Below, in pieces: positions 16,028 through 24,179 of a stretch of 34,496 nucleotides of DNA. The stretch's first letter is position 1, and each line of letters opens with the position of its first letter. The notes under the pieces are model-generated. The model searched no databases and was not told the DNA's origin. It was given only the letters and a program-made list of their open reading frames with translations. The stretch comes from an uncultured beta proteobacterium (GTDB taxonomy: Bacteria; Pseudomonadota; Gammaproteobacteria; Burkholderiales; Burkholderiaceae): NCBI GenBank assembly GCA_903826775.1, contig CAIKFU010000016.1, positions 1 to 34,496 on the forward strand, given 5' to 3'. The position numbers and the translations under genes were made by a program.

Positions 16028-16525
16028 ATGGCGACTAAAAAGAAAACAAGTAAATCAAGCGATGGTTTCGATCATGAATTTAAGGCAATTTATGCGCGTG
16101 ATGTGAAATGGGAAAGCGATGATGTGCGTGGATTGCTAAAGCTTCCGCCTGGTGTCAAGGTAAAGGTGCTTAATTATGACCCAGTTATGAAACGCCTTGA
16201 TATGAAACAGCGCTTCCCTGCAGGGTATGTTGAGCCTGCCCATACGCATAAAAGTTGGCACTCTATTCTCGTTACAAAGGGTCGTATGTGCGTCGCCGGA
16301 AAAGATCTGCGTCCTGGCGATTATGTTTTTGGATGGGATGTTAAGCATGGTCCCTATGAGTATCCAGATGGTTGTGAGGTATTTATTGTATATATGGGAG
16401 ATGCAACCCATATTTGGGAGGAAAAGGAATTGCTTAAGCATGTCAATACATGGAAACCAAAAACCAAGATTGGGAAAAAAGGCGTAGCAAGCCACGTTAA
16501 AAAGCGCAAGTTAAAACAACTTTAG
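16028..16525 (+). CDS. Cupin-domain protein
   Basis: A 165-residue single-domain cupin. Its metal-binding motif has His72, His74 and His78 in EPAHTHKSWH, followed by a glycine turn (VTKGRMCVAG) and the second motif HGPYEYPDG with His107. The arrangement resembles ChrR-like cupins and small aromatic-pathway cupins; it could be a dioxygenase, isomerase or hydrolase. Both ends are Lys-rich (MATKKKTSKSS; the last 25 residues hold ten Lys). The start is ATG at 16028; the longer frame from GTG at 16016 overlaps the AAGGGG ribosome-binding site itself. It sits between the hydroxyacid dehydrogenases and the molybdenum hydroxylase and is probably part of the same pathway. Confidence 0.82.
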   Translation: MATKKKTSKSSDGFDHEFKAIYARDVKWESDDVRGLLKLPPGVKVKVLNYDPVMKRLDMKQRFPAGYVEPAHTHKSWHSILVTKGRMCVAGKDLRPGDYVFGWDVKHGPYEYPDGCEVFIVYMGDATHIWEEKELLKHVNTWKPKTKIGKKGVASHVKKRKLKQL

Positions 16526-16538
16526 TATATAAATGCAC

Positions 16539-16558
16539 AATGATTAATCATTAGGAGG
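16539..16558 (+). promoter_or_regulatory. 14-bp palindrome abutting a strong ribosome-binding site
   Basis: AATGATTAATCATT (16539-16552) is a perfect palindrome directly followed by TAGGAGG (16552-16558). The site serves the molybdenum-hydroxylase FAD subunit, whose start would be 16565. The palindrome could be a protein-binding site or a hairpin that masks translation. Confidence 0.5.
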
Positions 16559-16564
16559 TTTGTT

Positions 16565-17458
16565 ATCAAGCCCTTTAGTGTAATTGCCCCTCAAGAAGTT
16601 GAGCAGGTCATAACTCTGCTTTCTGAGCATGCCCAATCGGTCAAGTTAATTGCTGGCGGAACGGATCTGTTGGTGGAGATTAAATCTGGAGTCCGGCACC
16701 CCAATACTATTATTGATATATCGCGCATTCAGGATTTAAAAAAAATTGTAAGTACCGATCTAGTCGTTAGCATTGGCTCCATGGTGACGCATGCGGAAAT
16801 TATGCATTCGAGTTTGCTACGCGACATGCTCCCATCCCTTGTTGAAGCAGCTCATACAATCGGCACCGTTCAAACTAGAAATATGGGGACAATTGGTGGG
16901 AATTTAATGACTTGCGTACCTTCGATGGATAGCGGCCCGTCATTAATGGCTCTAGATGCCATGGTAAATATAAGGGGCTTAAATGGCCAACGACAATTGC
17001 CTATCGCAGATTTATTTTTGGGGCCCCGTAATACAAGCCTCAAGCCGGATGAGTTGTTGATTGATGTTTGCATTCCAAAATCCAATCTAAGTAAACCAAC
17101 TGCCTTTTTAAAATTTGGTTTACGTAAAGGACAGGCGTTAGCACTTGTTAATGTTGCGGTTAGTTTTTGGGTTGATTGGAGTAAAAATATTTTTCTTGAG
17201 CCGCGTATTTCTTTGGGCGCTGTTGCGCCGACGGTAATTAGGGCAACTATCGCCGAAAAATATCTCGAGGGTCGACAAATTACATCCGATACAATTGCAG
17301 AGGCCGGACGCATTGCGGTTACTGAAGCTAATCCAATTACCGATTTCCGCGCGTCAGCAAAATACCGATCTCATTTAATTTCCGTGCTGACGCGGCGCGC
17401 ATTAAGTAAGGCATATGATCAAGCTACTCTAAAACGTGCTGGAGATAAATGTGCTTAA
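16565..17458 (+). CDS. FAD-binding subunit of a molybdenum hydroxylase (CoxM/CutM family)
   Basis: Medium subunit of an xanthine-dehydrogenase-family hydroxylase; it passes electrons from the 2Fe-2S subunit to an acceptor through FAD. FAD-binding motifs are LIAGGTDLLVEIK (28-40) and QTRNMGTIGGNLMTCVPSMD (about 101-120). From 16565 the product is 297 residues, normal for the family. The coding frame clearly extends upstream of the first TTG (16670), because the conserved AGGTDLL motif precedes it. The start that gives the family N-terminus (M)KPFSVIAP is an ATC codon at 16565, six bases after GGAGG. No ATG, GTG or TTG is available in frame. Either this is a true rare start or a base error. The next gene overlaps by 8 bp. 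Confidence 0.88.
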   Translation: MKPFSVIAPQEVEQVITLLSEHAQSVKLIAGGTDLLVEIKSGVRHPNTIIDISRIQDLKKIVSTDLVVSIGSMVTHAEIMHSSLLRDMLPSLVEAAHTIGTVQTRNMGTIGGNLMTCVPSMDSGPSLMALDAMVNIRGLNGQRQLPIADLFLGPRNTSLKPDELLIDVCIPKSNLSKPTAFLKFGLRKGQALALVNVAVSFWVDWSKNIFLEPRISLGAVAPTVIRATIAEKYLEGRQITSDTIAEAGRIAVTEANPITDFRASAKYRSHLISVLTRRALSKAYDQATLKRAGDKCA

Positions 17459-17960
17459 GATCGGTTTGAGTATAAATGGCGAATCTATAAACCTATCAGT
17501 TCCAGATGAGACGACTTTACTTTCGTTATTACGGGATTATTTGCATCTTACTGGCGCTAAATTAGGTTGTGGCGTTGGGGATTGCGGGGCTTGTTCGGTA
17601 ATTGTTGGAGGCAAGCTGGTCAATTCATGCCTCATGCTTGCAATTCAGGCTGACGGGCTTGAAGTGCAAACAATTGAAGGTCTTGCCAAAGCGGGAAGTT
17701 TGCATCCGATTCAGAAGGCATTCGAAGAGCGTGCATCTCTACAATGTGGTTTTTGTGGTCCTGGCGTCATTATGTCTACAAAAGCGTTGCTAGATCAAAA
17801 CCCCAATCCAACAACTCAGGAAATACGTGATGCTCTTTCGGGAAATCTTTGTCGTTGTACTGGTTATACGAAGATGATTGAGGCAGCGCATGAAGCAGCA
17901 AATTTTCTCCGCGATAATTCAAATGGGTTACTTGGGAGTAAGCAATGTCAGAAAAAATAG
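17451..17960 (+). CDS. 2Fe-2S subunit of a molybdenum hydroxylase (CoxS family)
   Basis: A 169-residue small subunit with two [2Fe-2S] clusters. The plant-ferredoxin-type cluster uses Cys40, Cys45, Cys48 and Cys60 (CGVGDCGACSV ... C). The helical domain uses Cys99, Cys102 (CGFCGPG), Cys134 and Cys136 (CRCTGY). It carries electrons from the molybdenum site to the FAD. The longest frame opens at GTG 17436, but GTG at 17451 has GGAG six bases upstream and gives the standard N-terminus MLKIGLSINGE, so I prefer it. It overlaps the FAD subunit gene by 8 bp and the next gene by 16 bp, a tightly coupled set. Confidence 0.93.
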   Translation: MLKIGLSINGESINLSVPDETTLLSLLRDYLHLTGAKLGCGVGDCGACSVIVGGKLVNSCLMLAIQADGLEVQTIEGLAKAGSLHPIQKAFEERASLQCGFCGPGVIMSTKALLDQNPNPTTQEIRDALSGNLCRCTGYTKMIEAAHEAANFLRDNSNGLLGSKQCQKK

Positions 17961-19264
17961 CAGTTTTCCCGACATTTCCCATGGACTTAGAGGCTTCAGA
18001 AAGTCGCATAAAGATTCCGGCTGTAGGCCAGCGTGCTACCCGCTCAGATGCCCGTTTGCATGGGCTCGGTCAAACTCAATATATAGACGATATTTCTTTT
18101 CCTGGTATGTTGTATGCAAAGATTAAACGCGCTGGTATTGCTTCTGCTCGAATTCTAAGTATTGATACTAGTGAGGCTGAAGCAATGCCTGGTGTATTGG
18201 CTGTTCTAACTGGCCGTGAAATACCCGTTAATTCATTTGGACCATCACTTCAGGATCAGCCTATTTTGGCTGATGAATATGTTTTTCATTCTGGGGATGG
18301 AATTGCTGCAGTAGCAGCGCTTACTGAGCAAATTGCTGAGAGTGCGCTAGAAAAAATTAAAGTCGAATACGAATCATTGCCGGCAGTATTTGACCCTCTT
18401 CAAGCGATGCAAGATGATGCACATTTGGTGCACTCACCCAAAAGTAATATCTATGCTAGCAAGATAATCACGAAAGGAGATGTGGCTGCGGCTTTTGCTT
18501 CTGCTGATCATATTTTTGAAAACCAATACAGCACTCAAATGGTTGAACACGTTCCCATTGAACCTCATGCTGCGATTGCAATGTGGGATGCAAATGGACG
18601 AGTAAGTATTTATAGCTCACTAGGGCGGATTACTCTTGGTCGTGCTGATGTAGCTCGTACATTGCAATTACCCCTAAATCGGGTGCGAATCATCGCTACG
18701 ATGGTTGGCGGAAATTTTGGCGGTAAAAATGAAATTACTCAGGAGCCTATTCTTGCATTGCTATCTAAAAAAACTGGCCGGCCAGTAAAAGGGGTATTCA
18801 GTCGCAAAGAGGAATTTATTGCATCGACTACGAGACATCCATTCATTATGGATTACAAAACTGGGGTTTCGAAGAGCGGAAAAATCTTAGCGCGTAAGGT
18901 GCGTCTTGTGCTTGATGGAGGCGCTTATTGCTCGTGGAGCGAGACAACTCTAGGTAAAGCATGCATTTTATCGTCTGGGCCTTATCAGATAGATAATGTA
19001 CATGTGGAAGCTTTTGCGGTTTATACCAATAAAACAATGGCTGGTGCGATGCGGGGTTTTGGTGCGCCACAGGTCTGCTTTGCATACGAGTCGCAAATGG
19101 ATGAAATTGCAACTTCTCTTAATATCGACCCGTTTCAAATTAGGCTGATTAATGCTTTTGAAGAGGGATCAAGCAGCCCAACTGGGCAAGTGCTGAATAG
19201 TGTGGTGTTAAAGAATTCTCTAATGCAGGCTGCTCAGCGTTTTGGCTGGAAAGGGCGAACATGA
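17945..19264 (+). CDS. Molybdenum hydroxylase large subunit, N-terminal half (separate polypeptide)
   Basis: Corresponds to the first half (about 439 of 771 residues) of a CoxL/xanthine-dehydrogenase-type molybdopterin subunit. It holds the aldehyde oxidase a/b hammerhead domain (about 36-150) and the first Mo-binding domain, with EPHAAIA (206-212), GGNFGGKNE (255-263) and AMRGFGAPQ (368-376). The last replaces the AYXCSFR loop of true CO dehydrogenase, so a CO role is unlikely. The ATG at 17945 has GGGAG upstream. The stop overlaps the start of the second half as ATGA. The two products together match the length of a normal single large subunit. This resembles nicotinate dehydrogenase of Eubacterium barkeri (NdhF-S-L-M), whose molybdopterin part is split. 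The substrate is probably an aromatic or N-heterocyclic compound; this is inference. Confidence 0.88.
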   Translation: MSEKIAVFPTFPMDLEASESRIKIPAVGQRATRSDARLHGLGQTQYIDDISFPGMLYAKIKRAGIASARILSIDTSEAEAMPGVLAVLTGREIPVNSFGPSLQDQPILADEYVFHSGDGIAAVAALTEQIAESALEKIKVEYESLPAVFDPLQAMQDDAHLVHSPKSNIYASKIITKGDVAAAFASADHIFENQYSTQMVEHVPIEPHAAIAMWDANGRVSIYSSLGRITLGRADVARTLQLPLNRVRIIATMVGGNFGGKNEITQEPILALLSKKTGRPVKGVFSRKEEFIASTTRHPFIMDYKTGVSKSGKILARKVRLVLDGGAYCSWSETTLGKACILSSGPYQIDNVHVEAFAVYTNKTMAGAMRGFGAPQVCFAYESQMDEIATSLNIDPFQIRLINAFEEGSSSPTGQVLNSVVLKNSLMQAAQRFGWKGRT

Positions 19265-20259
19265 AAAGGCGAGGACGTGGAATTGCCTGCATGTGGTACC
19301 CAATTGGTTTTACAGTTGTAGCCAATCCTAGTGCAGCAACGGTTAAGGTAAACGAGGATGGCACGGTTACATTGCTTACAGGTACCGTCGAAACCGGACA
19401 GGGGTCATTGACAGTGCTTGCTCAAATTGCCGCACAAGAACTTGGAATTTCAACAGAAGATGTCCATGTTGTTTCTGCTGATACCGACACAACCCCAATG
19501 GATACTGGGGCAATTGCGAGTCGAACAACGTATGTAACTGGTAATGCCGTAAAACAAGCCGCGGAAAATGCAAAAATCATTTTATTTGAATCTGCTGCAA
19601 CAAAATTAGGTGTTAAGCCAGAACAACTAGAGGTGTTTGAGCGAAAAATTAGAGTTAAGGGCTATCCGAAGGTTAGCTTGCCCATCGGGGAGGTAGCCTC
19701 TCACAGTCAAAATGTTTTGGGTCGACCTCCAATCTCAAGCTCTTCATGGAATCCGCACACTGTACCAATGGATCCTCATACAGGACAAGGAAAGCCTTTT
19801 GGTACATATGTATATGCAACTCAAATTGCTGAAGTTGATGTTGACGATGAGACTGGAGAGGTAGAGGTCATACGAATTGTTGCATCTCATGATTGCGGTA
19901 CACCTATTAATCCCATGTTAGTGGAGGGACAAGTAGAAGGTGGGATTTCAATGGGTATTGGTTTTGCGCTACAAGAAGAGATCTTGTTTGACTCTGTTGG
20001 CAAGCAGATAAATCCAAATTTAACTAATTACATCATGCCGACAAGCCTTGATATGCCTGAAATCGAGGTTGATATAGTAGATAACTATGACCCGACTGGA
20101 CCTTTTGGGGCAAAAGGGGTTGGTGAGCCAACATCAGTACCAACTGCAGCTGCAATTTTGAACGCGATATATGATGCTGTTGGAGTTCGAATAACTTCTT
20201 TACCCGCCACATCGGAAAAAGTATTAACTGCAATTCTATTAAAGCGAAGTAGTTCTTGA
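19261..20259 (+). CDS. Molybdenum hydroxylase large subunit, C-terminal half (separate polypeptide)
   Basis: A 332-residue second Mo-binding domain. It contains GTVETGQGSLTVLAQIAAQE (41-60), the cofactor motif CGTPINPMLVEGQVEGG (212-228) and the catalytic Glu289 in GAKGVGEPTSVPTAAA. The ATG overlaps the stop of the first half (ATGA) and has AAGGG five bases upstream, so it has its own ribosome-binding site and is translationally coupled. The junction falls between the two Mo-domain halves, at RRGRGIA, a surface linker in single-chain relatives. This favours a real split gene over an assembly error, though a single-base indel cannot be excluded from one sequence. No XdhC or MobA-like maturation gene is nearby. 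Confidence 0.88.
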   Translation: MKRRGRGIACMWYPIGFTVVANPSAATVKVNEDGTVTLLTGTVETGQGSLTVLAQIAAQELGISTEDVHVVSADTDTTPMDTGAIASRTTYVTGNAVKQAAENAKIILFESAATKLGVKPEQLEVFERKIRVKGYPKVSLPIGEVASHSQNVLGRPPISSSSWNPHTVPMDPHTGQGKPFGTYVYATQIAEVDVDDETGEVEVIRIVASHDCGTPINPMLVEGQVEGGISMGIGFALQEEILFDSVGKQINPNLTNYIMPTSLDMPEIEVDIVDNYDPTGPFGAKGVGEPTSVPTAAAILNAIYDAVGVRITSLPATSEKVLTAILLKRSSS

Positions 20260-20333
20260 TATATGTAGTTTGTTTTTCTATTATTTCTTTAATCTGTTGT
20301 ACTTGTAAGGGTTTTAACTAGTTCCCGTATTGG

Positions 20334-20380
20334 ATTTTTCGCATAAGATACATACGAAAAATAGATCATTTGATCATTAA
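20334..20380 (+). promoter_or_regulatory. Inverted repeat and TGATCATTAA element upstream of the binding-protein gene
   Basis: Arms ATTTTTCGCAT (20334-20344) and ATACGAAAAAT (20352-20362) match as an inverted repeat in 10 of 11 positions, with a 7-bp spacer. It is followed by two GATCATT copies (20364-20370 and 20372-20378) and TGATCATTAA (20371-20380), the same 10-mer as at 11107-11116. Candidate operator region for the transporter genes. Confidence 0.45.
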
Positions 20381-20414
20381 GAAATAGAGGCAAGTTTACT
20401 AATAGGAAATGAAT

Positions 20415-21662
20415 ATGAAAAAGATTTTGATCATTCTCTCTGCCGTTACCTTATTTGGGTTGGTTGCCATAGAAAATGCTCTGGCAGCAGATGCGCCAAC
20501 TATCAAAGTTGGTATTTTACTTCCGTTGACGGGTACGTTTGCGGCCGTAGCAGAAACCCAGCGTGATGGTGCTCTACTGGCAATAGATGTTGTAAATAGT
20601 CATGGTGGATTGAAGATGCCAGGCGGGAAGGTTCGAGTTGAGGGTGTAGTTGGCGATGATGAGGCAAAACAGGACGTTGGCGTACGCCGCTTTCGCTATA
20701 TGGTTGATGACGGCGTAAAAGGATTGGGTGGTCAAACATTCGCTCCTTTGGCATATGCGATTAATGCAATGGTTAGCAAAAACCCGCTACCGTATTTTCC
20801 TATTTGCGTTATGTCGAAAGAAGCTTTTCAAAAAGGGAAGTTGGCTGAAACGACTTTTGCAACAGCATACAGCCCTTGGACTGTTGGTTATATGGCAGGT
20901 CAAGCTGCTATCAAGACATTGGGCAAGAAAAAGATTTTCTTTCTTGCGCGCGCTGATAGTTTTGGTTGGGATATTCGTGATGGTGTATACGCCGCTGCAA
21001 AGGAATTTGGAGGCGAGATTGTTGGTTATGACGAGGTGTCATTAGGAACCCCTGATTTCACAACCGTTCTACAAAAAGTGCGCGCAGCAAAACCGGATGT
21101 GTTTATTGCTTCTCAGTTTGCTGCCGATGCGGTAGCCCTACTTAAGCAAAGTCAGCAGATGGGTTTAAATAAGGAAATGACGATATTTAATGCGTTTATT
21201 ACCAATACTGTTGGAAAAGGGTTGCCTCCTGAGGCTCTTGAAGGCGTGTATGCAATGCATTATTTCTACTACGATTTGGCTAGCTTTCCAGACAAAGAGG
21301 TAGCGAAACAGGCAAAGGATTTTACTGATTTGTACCGCGCCAAATATGGCCGCCCACCAGACGCTTATGCAGCCATTGCTTATATTGCTTATATGGAAAT
21401 GTTCCGTGGATTTGAAACGGCCCAATCTTATGATCCATTAAAAGTTTCCGCTGCAATTTTACAAAACGGCGGGAAATTTAATACGATGATTAAAGGCACG
21501 GCTAATTGGCGTGAAGACCATGCTGCTGAATATAAATATGCAGCATTTCTTGTTAAAGGAAAAGGCGCTAAAGAGCAAAAAAATGAGTGGGATCTTTTTA
21601 GCGTGATTGGTTCAGCCGGTGGATCACAGGTAATGCCTCCATTAAAGTCTCTAGGTTATTAA
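20415..21662 (+). CDS. Branched-chain amino acid-type ABC transporter substrate-binding protein
   Basis: A 415-residue periplasmic type I binding protein (Leu/Ile/Val or amide/aromatic type). A Sec signal peptide, MKKILIILSAVTLFGLVAIE, ends with a likely cleavage site after NALA. The mature protein starts with the family pattern IKVGILLPLTGTFAAVAETQ and has TDLYRAKYGRPPDAYAAIAY near the C-terminus. The frame opens at 20409, but the ATG at 20415 is correctly spaced from AGGA (20404-20407). The genes for the ATPases and permeases follow after a hairpin. In this family many members import aromatic acids or urea-like compounds; the adjacent hydroxylase suggests the same molecule, but this is inference. 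Confidence 0.92.
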   Translation: MKKILIILSAVTLFGLVAIENALAADAPTIKVGILLPLTGTFAAVAETQRDGALLAIDVVNSHGGLKMPGGKVRVEGVVGDDEAKQDVGVRRFRYMVDDGVKGLGGQTFAPLAYAINAMVSKNPLPYFPICVMSKEAFQKGKLAETTFATAYSPWTVGYMAGQAAIKTLGKKKIFFLARADSFGWDIRDGVYAAAKEFGGEIVGYDEVSLGTPDFTTVLQKVRAAKPDVFIASQFAADAVALLKQSQQMGLNKEMTIFNAFITNTVGKGLPPEALEGVYAMHYFYYDLASFPDKEVAKQAKDFTDLYRAKYGRPPDAYAAIAYIAYMEMFRGFETAQSYDPLKVSAAILQNGGKFNTMIKGTANWREDHAAEYKYAAFLVKGKGAKEQKNEWDLFSVIGSAGGSQVMPPLKSLGY

Positions 21663-21675
21663 ATAATTCGTACTC

Positions 21676-21708
21676 CCCCATCCACCTCTGGATGGGGCCC
21701 TATTTTTA
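21676..21708 (+). terminator. Hairpin with T-rich tail between binding protein and ABC genes (attenuator)
   Basis: CCCCATCCA (21676-21684) and TGGATGGGG (21689-21697) form a perfect 9-bp stem with a 4-nt loop, followed by CCCTATTTTTA. As the ABC genes continue 17 bp downstream without a new promoter in view, it probably acts as a partial terminator that lets the binding protein be made in excess. Confidence 0.75.
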
Positions 21709-21724
21709 TAGAAAATAAATTTTA

Positions 21725-22501
21725 ATGCCTAAAGTAATGCTAAAAGCACAAGGTGTAACCAAACGCTTTGGCAATCTGCTTGCAGTTAACAATGTAGACT
21801 TTTCGATTAATGAGTTTGAAATCGTTGGAATACTCGGCTCAAATGGGGCAGGAAAAACCACCTTCTTTAATTTATTAACTGGATTATTTTTTCCAACCGA
21901 TGGGAAAATTTACTATAAAGGCCAAGATATTACATTTATGAGTCCTCAAGAGAGGGTTTCTCTTGGGCTTACAAGGACGTTTCAGCTCACGTCTACTTTT
22001 GATAGCTTAAGTGTTATCGATAATCTGGCTCTTGTGTATTTTCGATCAAATTTTAAAACCTCAATCCAAAACCTGTTATTTACTAGACGAAAGAGTCTTT
22101 ATGGTAATCCTGAAATTTTATCTACGTTAGAAACATTTGATTTGGAATTGGTGAAGGAAAGAATTGTAAAAAACCTCAGCCTGGGGGAAAAGCGTCGCCT
22201 AGAGATCGCTATGGCTGTACTAGCAAAGCCAGAAATACTATTGCTCGATGAACCCCTTGCAGGACTTGCTGAATCTGAAATCAAGGGCGTATTAAGAGTA
22301 TTAGGTAGGCATATTGGTAAACAAACGATTATTTTGGTTGAGCATAAAATTTCGCACATTAAGGATTTTGTAGAACGGTTGGTTGTTATGCATGAAGGTA
22401 AGATTATTGCTGAAGGCGCATATGAAGAATGCCTTAATCATCCAGAGGTTCGTCGGAGTTACTGGCAAATTGCGCCTGAAGACGAGGCCCTAGATGCTTA
22501 A
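21725..22501 (+). CDS. livG: ABC transporter ATPase, LivG type
   Basis: A cytoplasmic ATPase subunit of 258 residues for the Liv-type importer. Walker A is GSNGAGKT (38-45); the signature is the LivG-type LSLGEKRRLEIAM; Walker B is EILLLDEPLAGL. The C-terminus ends with the LivG-like EVRRSYWQIAPEDEA. The ATG at 21725 follows the attenuator hairpin and lacks a strong ribosome-binding site. It overlaps livF by 8 bp. It pairs with LivF as a heterodimer to power import of the compound bound by the upstream binding protein. Confidence 0.93.
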   Translation: MPKVMLKAQGVTKRFGNLLAVNNVDFSINEFEIVGILGSNGAGKTTFFNLLTGLFFPTDGKIYYKGQDITFMSPQERVSLGLTRTFQLTSTFDSLSVIDNLALVYFRSNFKTSIQNLLFTRRKSLYGNPEILSTLETFDLELVKERIVKNLSLGEKRRLEIAMAVLAKPEILLLDEPLAGLAESEIKGVLRVLGRHIGKQTIILVEHKISHIKDFVERLVVMHEGKIIAEGAYEECLNHPEVRRSYWQIAPEDEALDA

Positions 22502-23189
22502 TTCAGAAAATGTTCTGGAGGTTAGCGGCTTAAATGTTTCTTATGGTGAATCAAAAGTTCTATTTGATATGAACCTTCATTTATCGCCTAATGAGATTGT
22601 TTCGTGCGTAGGACGAAATGGTGCAGGTAAGTCAACATTACTTAAAACTATTGCTGGTTTTATTAAACCCACCTCCGGAGAGGTGAATATTCCCTCTAGT
22701 GGATTGACAGGCAAACCCCCGTATGAGATTGCACGGTTGGGGGTTAAATACATCCCTCAGGATAAAAAAGTTTTTTCTGATCTAACGGTTCGGGAAAATC
22801 TCGAGTTGGGTAGCTATGCAACCAAGGATTACAACTGGGATCGAGTTACTGATTTTTTTCCAAAGCTGATTGTATTGATGGACCGCAAGGCAGGTTTTCT
22901 TAGCGGTGGCGAGCGCCAGATGCTGATGATTGGCAGGGCAATTCTTGGTAACCCTAAAGTTTTGTTGATTGATGAGCCAACTGAAGGGCTTTCGCCAAGT
23001 ATTGTTAGCCATTTAAAACACGTGTTTACTGAATTAAGTAAAAGTGCCGCACTTATTATTGTCGAACAAAATTTGCCTTTAGTTTGTGCGATTTCGAATC
23101 GTGTCTATGCCATTAAAGAAGGTCGGGTTGTTGCCGAACTGACAGGACAAGACCAAATCAAACCGATAACTTGTGAAGAGTATCTTTAG
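22494..23189 (+). CDS. livF: ABC transporter ATPase, LivF type
   Basis: The 231-residue partner ATPase. Walker A is GRNGAGKS (40-47), the signature LSGGERQML and Walker B VLLIDEPTEGLSP. The start overlaps the livG stop by 8 bp, and livM begins 9 bp downstream, typical of this operon type. LivF-type features such as PSIVSHL after Walker B and the short C-terminus are present. It supplies ATP hydrolysis together with LivG. Confidence 0.93.
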   Translation: MLNSENVLEVSGLNVSYGESKVLFDMNLHLSPNEIVSCVGRNGAGKSTLLKTIAGFIKPTSGEVNIPSSGLTGKPPYEIARLGVKYIPQDKKVFSDLTVRENLELGSYATKDYNWDRVTDFFPKLIVLMDRKAGFLSGGERQMLMIGRAILGNPKVLLIDEPTEGLSPSIVSHLKHVFTELSKSAALIIVEQNLPLVCAISNRVYAIKEGRVVAELTGQDQIKPITCEEYL

Positions 23190-23198
23190 GAAAAAGCA

Positions 23199-24179
23199 AT
23201 GTTAAGTGCATGGCGTTGGTGGCGTGGAATTTTGATTGCTTTCGCTTTAGTAGCGGTAGGGCGTCAATTTCTCCCGTTGCCGTTTATTAACGAAGTTCTA
23301 ATTTTTTCAATTTACACAATTGGCTGTAATTTTCTCTTGGGCCGCGTTGGTTTTATTTCGTTTGGTCAGCCTGCTTACTTAGCAATTGGCGCTTACGGAA
23401 CTGCCTTTTACCTTTTTTATTTTGGGACAAATCCCTATTTGGCTATCTTAGTTGGCTTATTGGCCGGTTTTATCTTTGCTTGCCTTATTGGACCATTGTT
23501 TATCCGTTTGCGAAGCGATTACTTTGCTTTGGTCAATCTTGCCTTGGCCGTAATTATTTATTATCTGATGCAAAAGGTTTTGGCTGATATCACTATGGGC
23601 GACAACGGATTATGGTTTTTAGCGAATATAGACTCAACGCCAATATTGAACTTAACCAATCCAGGTCAATTTTTTATTTTTGCAATTTTGGTTGCCATCC
23701 TTTTGTGGGGCCTTTACAAATATTTGGATGATTCCATATTTGGAGCCTGCTGTTTAGCAACGAAAACAAATGAAACGAAACTCCAGTTCCTTGGCTATAG
23801 CAATTTTTATATTCGACTCCTGGCTTTTATTATCGCCAATACCACCACTGCATTTGCAGGATGCCTCTACGCGGTTTACCTTGGTTCGGTAAGCCCAGAA
23901 ATTACAAGTCAATCACGAGCAGCGGATCCTATCATTGTTACTATTCTTGGTGGTGTTGGATCGCTGTTTGGCCCCCTCGTGGGAACTATTGCCTATACTG
24001 GACTGCGCGATGTTGCCAGTAAATTTATTGGCAATTGGGAGTTATTTATAGGCGTTATTTTAATTATCATTATGCTCACAAATTCAGGTGGTCTTTATGG
24101 CGGTGTGGAAACATGGTGTAAGAATATGTTAGATAGACGGAAAAACTCAATGGGTGATAAAACCGAGGATCATTGTTAA
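23199..24179 (+). CDS. livM: ABC transporter permease, LivM type
   Basis: A 326-residue inner-membrane permease with about 8-10 hydrophobic segments. The LivM pattern GFISFGQPAYLAIGAYGTA and the coupling-helix region with LGGVGSLFGPLVGT near the C-terminus are clear. It forms the translocation path with LivH. The final 20 residues (NMLDRRKNSMGDKTEDHC) are hydrophilic and lie on the cytoplasmic side. An AAAGG-like site precedes the ATG; the stop overlaps the livH start by one base. Confidence 0.9.
   Translation: MLSAWRWWRGILIAFALVAVGRQFLPLPFINEVLIFSIYTIGCNFLLGRVGFISFGQPAYLAIGAYGTAFYLFYFGTNPYLAILVGLLAGFIFACLIGPLFIRLRSDYFALVNLALAVIIYYLMQKVLADITMGDNGLWFLANIDSTPILNLTNPGQFFIFAILVAILLWGLYKYLDDSIFGACCLATKTNETKLQFLGYSNFYIRLLAFIIANTTTAFAGCLYAVYLGSVSPEITSQSRAADPIIVTILGGVGSLFGPLVGTIAYTGLRDVASKFIGNWELFIGVILIIIMLTNSGGLYGGVETWCKNMLDRRKNSMGDKTEDHC

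Noticed and set aside
17945..19264. Simple frameshifted pseudogene of the large subunit
   Set aside because: An ATGA overlap with its own ribosome-binding site at a domain boundary is more consistent with a functional split; the frameshift option is noted as the test.
17945..20259. CO dehydrogenase (CoxMSL)
   Set aside because: The active-site loop reads AMRGFGAPQ rather than AYXCSFR, and no coxD/E/F/G accessory genes are present. Called a general molybdenum hydroxylase.
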